A stretch of 11,013 bases of DNA from the NCBI GenBank assembly GCA_027946555.1, contig JAPEVC010000454.1, forward strand, positions 1 to 11,013. The letters are read 5' to 3'. This document shows positions 7,892 to 11,013 of this stretch, in pieces. A model generated the notes under the pieces. It worked only from the letters and a program-made list of their open reading frames with translations, searched no databases and was not told the DNA's origin. The position numbers and the translations under genes were made by a program. Each line of letters starts with the position of its first letter. The first letter of the stretch is position 1. This DNA comes from Gnomoniopsis sp. IMI 355080. Its lineage: Eukaryota > Ascomycota > Sordariomycetes > Diaporthales > Gnomoniaceae.

Positions 7892-9188
7892 TCTTGCTGA
7901 GGGTTCGGGTTCGGGCTTGAGACGGGCTTCCCCCGTCTTTCCGCACATGATCTACTAGCCGTTTCCTGTCCGTACTGTACCTACCCGCTCTGAAAGGAAG
8001 AACGGTCTTGCCTGACGAATGGTCTAACTAAGTAAACAACCCGAAAAGTATGGACGTACACCGTTCCTGCTTATTTGCATTTGCTAATAAATGTCCGAAT
8101 TGTATGCCCTTTTCGCGGACTCAGTCATGAGGTCCACCTGATATCACACTTGGTTCACAGCCCTTGAATCAATGGTAATTAGGTAGATGAAAATGCACAT
8201 TGAAACGGGCGCTAGAAGCCCCCAATATCAGCTCAAAGTCCATCAAAATCCAGGACAATGCTTGCAAGCGTACCCGGTGTCGATGAGGCTCAACATCCAT
8301 AAATGGACAATCTCATGTAGGAGATCCCAGCCTCATACAACAACCGTTTGAGATCCACACTCGCCTGGGGGCCCTCTCCTGATCACCGTTAGCATCTCAT
8401 CGCACCTCGGTTCAACTTCACAACCCACCTCTCTGTTGGTGTGAGGTTTCCATAAGAAGAGAAGCACTCCCAAGATGTAACTCTTCGTGAAACCAAGACC
8501 GATTTTTCAAAGTGTAGGTGACCAGGCAACAAGTCACAGAACTCTTACGCGAGACTTTGAATGCTGTGCTTCACTTCATGCACCTTCAAGGGCTTCTACT
8601 ATATAGGTACTATCGACGAGGGACTAGTACAGCCGCGTACAGCCGCGGCAAGCTCGGAAGCCCCCTTTTCTTGATCGTACCGCTCGGAGATACATTCGAT
8701 CGGCATGAGGAGAGTCTTGAGCGTGACTGAGGAAGATCGTCAAAAGCATGAATCGCAGAAATCCCGCCTGGTGCCCGCATGCGGCAGGTGATATCCTGGT
8801 TGGTATACCAGTCTGACTCTACATATTAGTAGTCTAGTCGGGTTCGAACTCGACCGCAATCATTTTCCCAAGCGTTTTCTCTTTTTGAGGTTATTGACAA
8901 AGATGGGATGAAACGACACCGGGTGGCGGGGAGAGTGTTGTTCGGAATGTACCGTGCCAGAAGAAGCCACTTCAAAGAAAACATGGCCCCTGTGAAAAGC
9001 GAGCAGTTCTAACTCAAGCTTCTGGCCGGCTCATAGGGCATCCGTACTCAAAAGAGTCGGGGTCAAGGTGCGAAGCTGAAGTCTTCAAGCATGGCGTTCC
9101 AGCGTGTCGTCCGAAATGCTGTCTCGGCTGTGGCGCAACATTACACTGTGGGGTGAAGGTCGCGAGGTACAAAATCCGCAGGCGTGCA
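7892..9188. other. intergenic region downstream of the cofactor B gene
   Basis: No gene is recognised over these 1.3 kb. Visible structure: GGGTTCGGGTTCGGGCTT at 7901-7918, just upstream of the candidate start at 7891; AATTAGGTAGATG near 8178-8190; a 10-bp tandem duplication at 8628-8647; and a degenerate tRNA-like stretch near 8777-8861. Short open frames such as 8518-8730 (+) and 9014-9235 (-) carry no recognisable motifs. The 3' untranslated region of cofactor B must lie at the right end. Confidence 0.45.
8628..8647 (+). repeat. 10-bp tandem duplication TACAGCCGCG x2
   Basis: Two perfect adjacent copies are present at 8628-8637 and 8638-8647. There is no coding context; probably a local slippage duplication. 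Confidence 0.8.
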
Positions 9189-10051
9189 TCAGATTTCCTC
9201 CAAGTCACCAAGGTCGTCCATAGGCGGGTAGTCACCCATGTCGACCCTCTCGGGCCTCACGAGCACACCGTGCTTCATGTCCGACGGCTCGCCCCAATAT
9301 CTCGTGCCATTGATGCTTCCATCGTTCTTTCCCATGGGCTCGTCGAGATGGACACCCACCCAGGCACCCGAACCATTTGGGATGTCCTTGACACTTCCCA
9401 CGTACTTGACCGTCCCTCTGCGGGAATCATCGTTTCCCACGCGGCACCGCTTACCAACCTCGATTCCTCGGCTACGGACTTCTTCAGCGAAGGCGGCAAT
9501 CTTAGCCTCCTCTCGGCTGGGGGCGCTCGGGTCGAATCGACCAAGCTTTTCAGCCTTCTTCCAGGCAAGAACGGAGTCGGTCTTCTTGGCGTACTCCTCC
9601 TCTGGCATGACATACTTTTCAACGCCCGTGGCGTCGGAGTAGTTTGGCCTGGTCCCAGGCGGACGAGTGTCATGGATCTGAGTATATGGTCAGCTGAGTT
9701 ATAGCGAGAGCCATGGGGGAAGAGGAGAATGCAGATGCAGCTACCCAGCCTACCAACAAGGCAAGCACGCAGTGAAGCAAGCGGGTGACTCTGTAATCGC
9801 AGTCGACAGTGACGTACGTGAAGCTCAGCATATGCCACGAGGGGAAAGGAAGAAAGGTAGGTCGAGTCCTCATCACTAGCCCCGATTGCTATGGACTGAG
9901 ATGAAGTCTTGAGGGAGATAGACTGGTAAGATGGCGGGATACCGGTGACAGGCTCTAACTTGGCCTTGAGCGTGCTGATGGACCATGCTGGAGTAATGCG
10001 ACGTTCCGACGAGGAGTTGTCCGAGACAACCTGTAGTGGGACATCGGCCAT
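9189..10051 (-). CDS. alp11: tubulin-folding cofactor B (Alp11 family), UBL plus CAP-Gly, 2 exons
   Basis: This cytosolic chaperone works with cofactor E to handle alpha-tubulin during dimer assembly and disassembly. The exons 10051-9818 and 9677-9189 give 240 aa, the usual length for the family. Residues about 4-85 are a ubiquitin-like domain continuing across the splice (AELH|IHDTRPP). A charged linker with MPEEEYAKKTDSVLAWKK follows. The CAP-Gly domain lies at about 150-222: GKRCRVG, RGTVKYVG, WVGVHLDEPMGKNDG with the signature GKNDG at 194-198, and GTRYWGE. The acidic C-terminus ends DLGDLEEI, resembling the short acidic tail with which cofactor B contacts CAP-Gly or tubulin partners. The start ATG has G at -3 and G at +4. 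All three CAP-Gly core blocks are intact, and nothing suggests a pseudogene. Confidence 0.96.
9678..9817 (-). other. intron of the cofactor B gene (140 nt)
   Basis: The donor is GTACGT at 9817, the branch sequence is CAGCTGACC (branch A at 9690), and the acceptor is ACTCAG ending at 9678. It is a phase 0 intron that joins AELH to IHDTRPPGTRPNY, continuous with the conserved end of the ubiquitin-like domain. Confidence 0.93.
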
Positions 10052-10840
10052 ATCTTATGGCAATGGGTGGTATGTCGAAAAGGCGTCGTGGATGTGACTG
10101 TTGTGAGATGCACTGCATGGAGAATAAAGATGGACGAGGTTATTCGGACCACCACGCCACACATGCAGGGTCTGCTAGCTAGGCACTATTGAGGCAACTC
10201 TGGCCCGTCCACCAGCCACTGTTGGGTCTGTGCAGCAATTCCAACTTAAGTACCTAGGTAGAAACCTAAGTACCTAGCACACCGCCTGCCCTCCTCGCTA
10301 TATGAGGGCCCTGCCTGCCAGCTGACCTGGTGCATGAGGTACATAGGTACTATGACAGTAGTAAGCCAGTCCTTTGCCAGCCCTCCCTCCCTGATTGATA
10401 GGCAGGACAGGGCATGTTTCAGATCCAAGGTTTGTACCAGGGAAATTGTCCGACGAACCTCAACTCAAATACCCGGGTGGACCACCAGCCTGGCCGCCTG
10501 GCTAGCCATATAAGACCCCCGGGCGAGGTACATAATAATGTCACCAGCCTTGACGCCGCCACCATTGCACATCGCTGTCGGGCCAGCCCTGAAATGTCCG
10601 CCCCCCCCGGGGCGCGATCGTCGTAAACCAGTACCTTGGTAGAGGCATCTATGCCACGTTGGATGCGACCTCTCGTTCTTCCTTTTCTTCATGTTTGCTC
10701 GCCTTTCCATATATATTACTATTACATAGTATGTATGCCAGTATGCTAAAAGCAAGGGCAGTCACAGCCGCGACAATGCCTTTGACCCCATTGGCCGCCA
10801 CCCGCTGGCTGGCACTCCCCGGGTCACCACATGCACGCCG
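10052..10840. promoter_or_regulatory. upstream region of cofactor B, possibly a bidirectional promoter
   Basis: This 789-base region precedes the cofactor B start on the minus strand and a possible plus-strand gene. It holds TACCTAGGTA at 10251-10260, ATAGGTAC near 10343-10350, GCCATATAAGACC near 10505-10517 (TATA-like, plus strand) and a C/G palindromic run CCCCCCCCGGGGCGCG near 10601-10616. A plus-strand pyrimidine tract (CCTCTCGTTCTTCCTTTTCTTC) lies at 10669-10690. A short plus-strand frame from the ATG at 10691 (12 codons) would be a uORF if transcription goes rightwards. No protein gene is recognised inside. Confidence 0.4.
10247..10277. repeat. direct repeat TAAGTACCTAG x2 with internal palindrome
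   Basis: TAAGTACCTAG occurs at 10247-10257 and 10267-10277, two turns of DNA (20 bp) apart. The first copy overlaps the perfect palindrome TACCTAGGTA (10251-10260). It belongs to the dispersed TACCTA/TAGGTA set and lies about 200 bases upstream of the cofactor B start. Confidence 0.75.
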
Positions 10841-11013
10841 ATGCAGAATCGAACGTTGTCCAACCTCAGCTCTCGCCTGCGCTTGTTTCTTGTGCCCTCC
10901 TATTGCCCAGATCGCAACTCTGACAAACGGATCGATCTCCACCGCATGGTGGGCGAGGCGAGCCTGGGGGATCTGCCAGCAAAGGCCTTGTGCATCAACG
11001 GTCCCGTCCACCC
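10841..11013 (+). CDS. possible 5' part of a plus-strand gene running off the window
   Basis: From the ATG at 10841 the plus strand stays open to the window end (57 codons). Roughly three quarters of third positions are G or C, higher than in the two competing frames I compared. The peptide reads as a normal mixed-composition protein (for example SDKRIDLHRMVGEASLGDLP). The frame is open back to a TAG near 10724, so coding may start by splicing from upstream. Two rivals exist. One is another plus frame open from ATG 10731, Ala/Arg-rich at its start and reminiscent of a mitochondrial presequence. The other is an open minus-strand frame with a hydrophobic stretch (VKGIVAAVTALAFSILAYIL) but no ATG start within view. 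I do not recognise any of them. Confidence 0.3.
   Translation, partial: MQNRTLSNLSSRLRLFLVPSYCPDRNSDKRIDLHRMVGEASLGDLPAKALCINGPVH

Noticed and set aside
7901..7918. Telomere-like GGGTTC repeat
   Set aside because: Only two full copies plus a variant, and the unit is not the fungal TTAGGG; simple sequence in a leader is more likely.
9153..9704. 183-codon plus-strand open frame
   Set aside because: It lies antisense to cofactor B exon 2, which encodes an unmistakable CAP-Gly domain.
9275..10051. 258-codon continuous minus-strand frame as the cofactor B product
   Set aside because: It reads through the 140-nt intron and then runs in the wrong frame. Splicing at 9817/9678 gives the conserved domain order instead.
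10649..11011. 120-codon minus-strand frame with a hydrophobic segment
   Set aside because: Its 5' end in view is GTG at the window edge with no in-frame ATG support, and the opposing plus frame has better third-position bias. It remains possible only as the end of a gene beyond the window.

Overview
The window looks like nuclear DNA of a filamentous ascomycete (Pezizomycotina, most likely a Sordariomycete). The reasons are short introns with a GCTGAC branch site close to a YAG acceptor, pyrimidine-rich leaders before start codons, fungal-type protein families, wide intergenic spaces, and scattered TACCTA/TAGGTA motifs confined to non-coding DNA. I cannot name the species.

Three genes are well supported, all on the minus strand. 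(1) An intronless glutamate decarboxylase of 515 aa at 2136-3683, the entry enzyme of the GABA shunt. (2) A secretory-pathway PA-TM-RING type protein at 5193-6930, with three exons and about 529 aa. It has a signal peptide, a luminal domain, one membrane span and a cytosolic RING-H2 whose last zinc-binding cysteine is created only by splicing. (3) Tubulin-folding cofactor B (Alp11 family) at 9189-10051, with two exons and 240 aa: an N-terminal ubiquitin-like domain and a C-terminal CAP-Gly domain.

Three more loci are tentative. A tiny exon with a strong GTAAGT donor lies at 1592-1566 (-), followed by possible downstream coding sequence. A small membrane-protein candidate lies at 7296-7891 (-), again with a strong donor. 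A plus-strand reading frame with coding-like third positions runs off the right edge from 10841 and would be divergent from the cofactor B gene.

Layout: 1-2135 is mostly unassigned and opens with a strong hairpin at 1-51. GAD and its promoter occupy 2136-3820. Spacer follows to 5192, then the RING gene to 6930, a short spacer, the small candidate at 7296-7891, spacer with a degenerate tRNA-like stretch to 9188, cofactor B to 10051, and a motif-rich putative bidirectional promoter to 10840.

The genes do not form an evident pathway; the three secure ones are unrelated housekeeping functions. I found no biosynthetic cluster, intact transposon, CRISPR array or convincing new system. The most interesting signals are the splice-dependent RING, a pair of in-phase alternative donors in the same gene, and the two candidate small genes.
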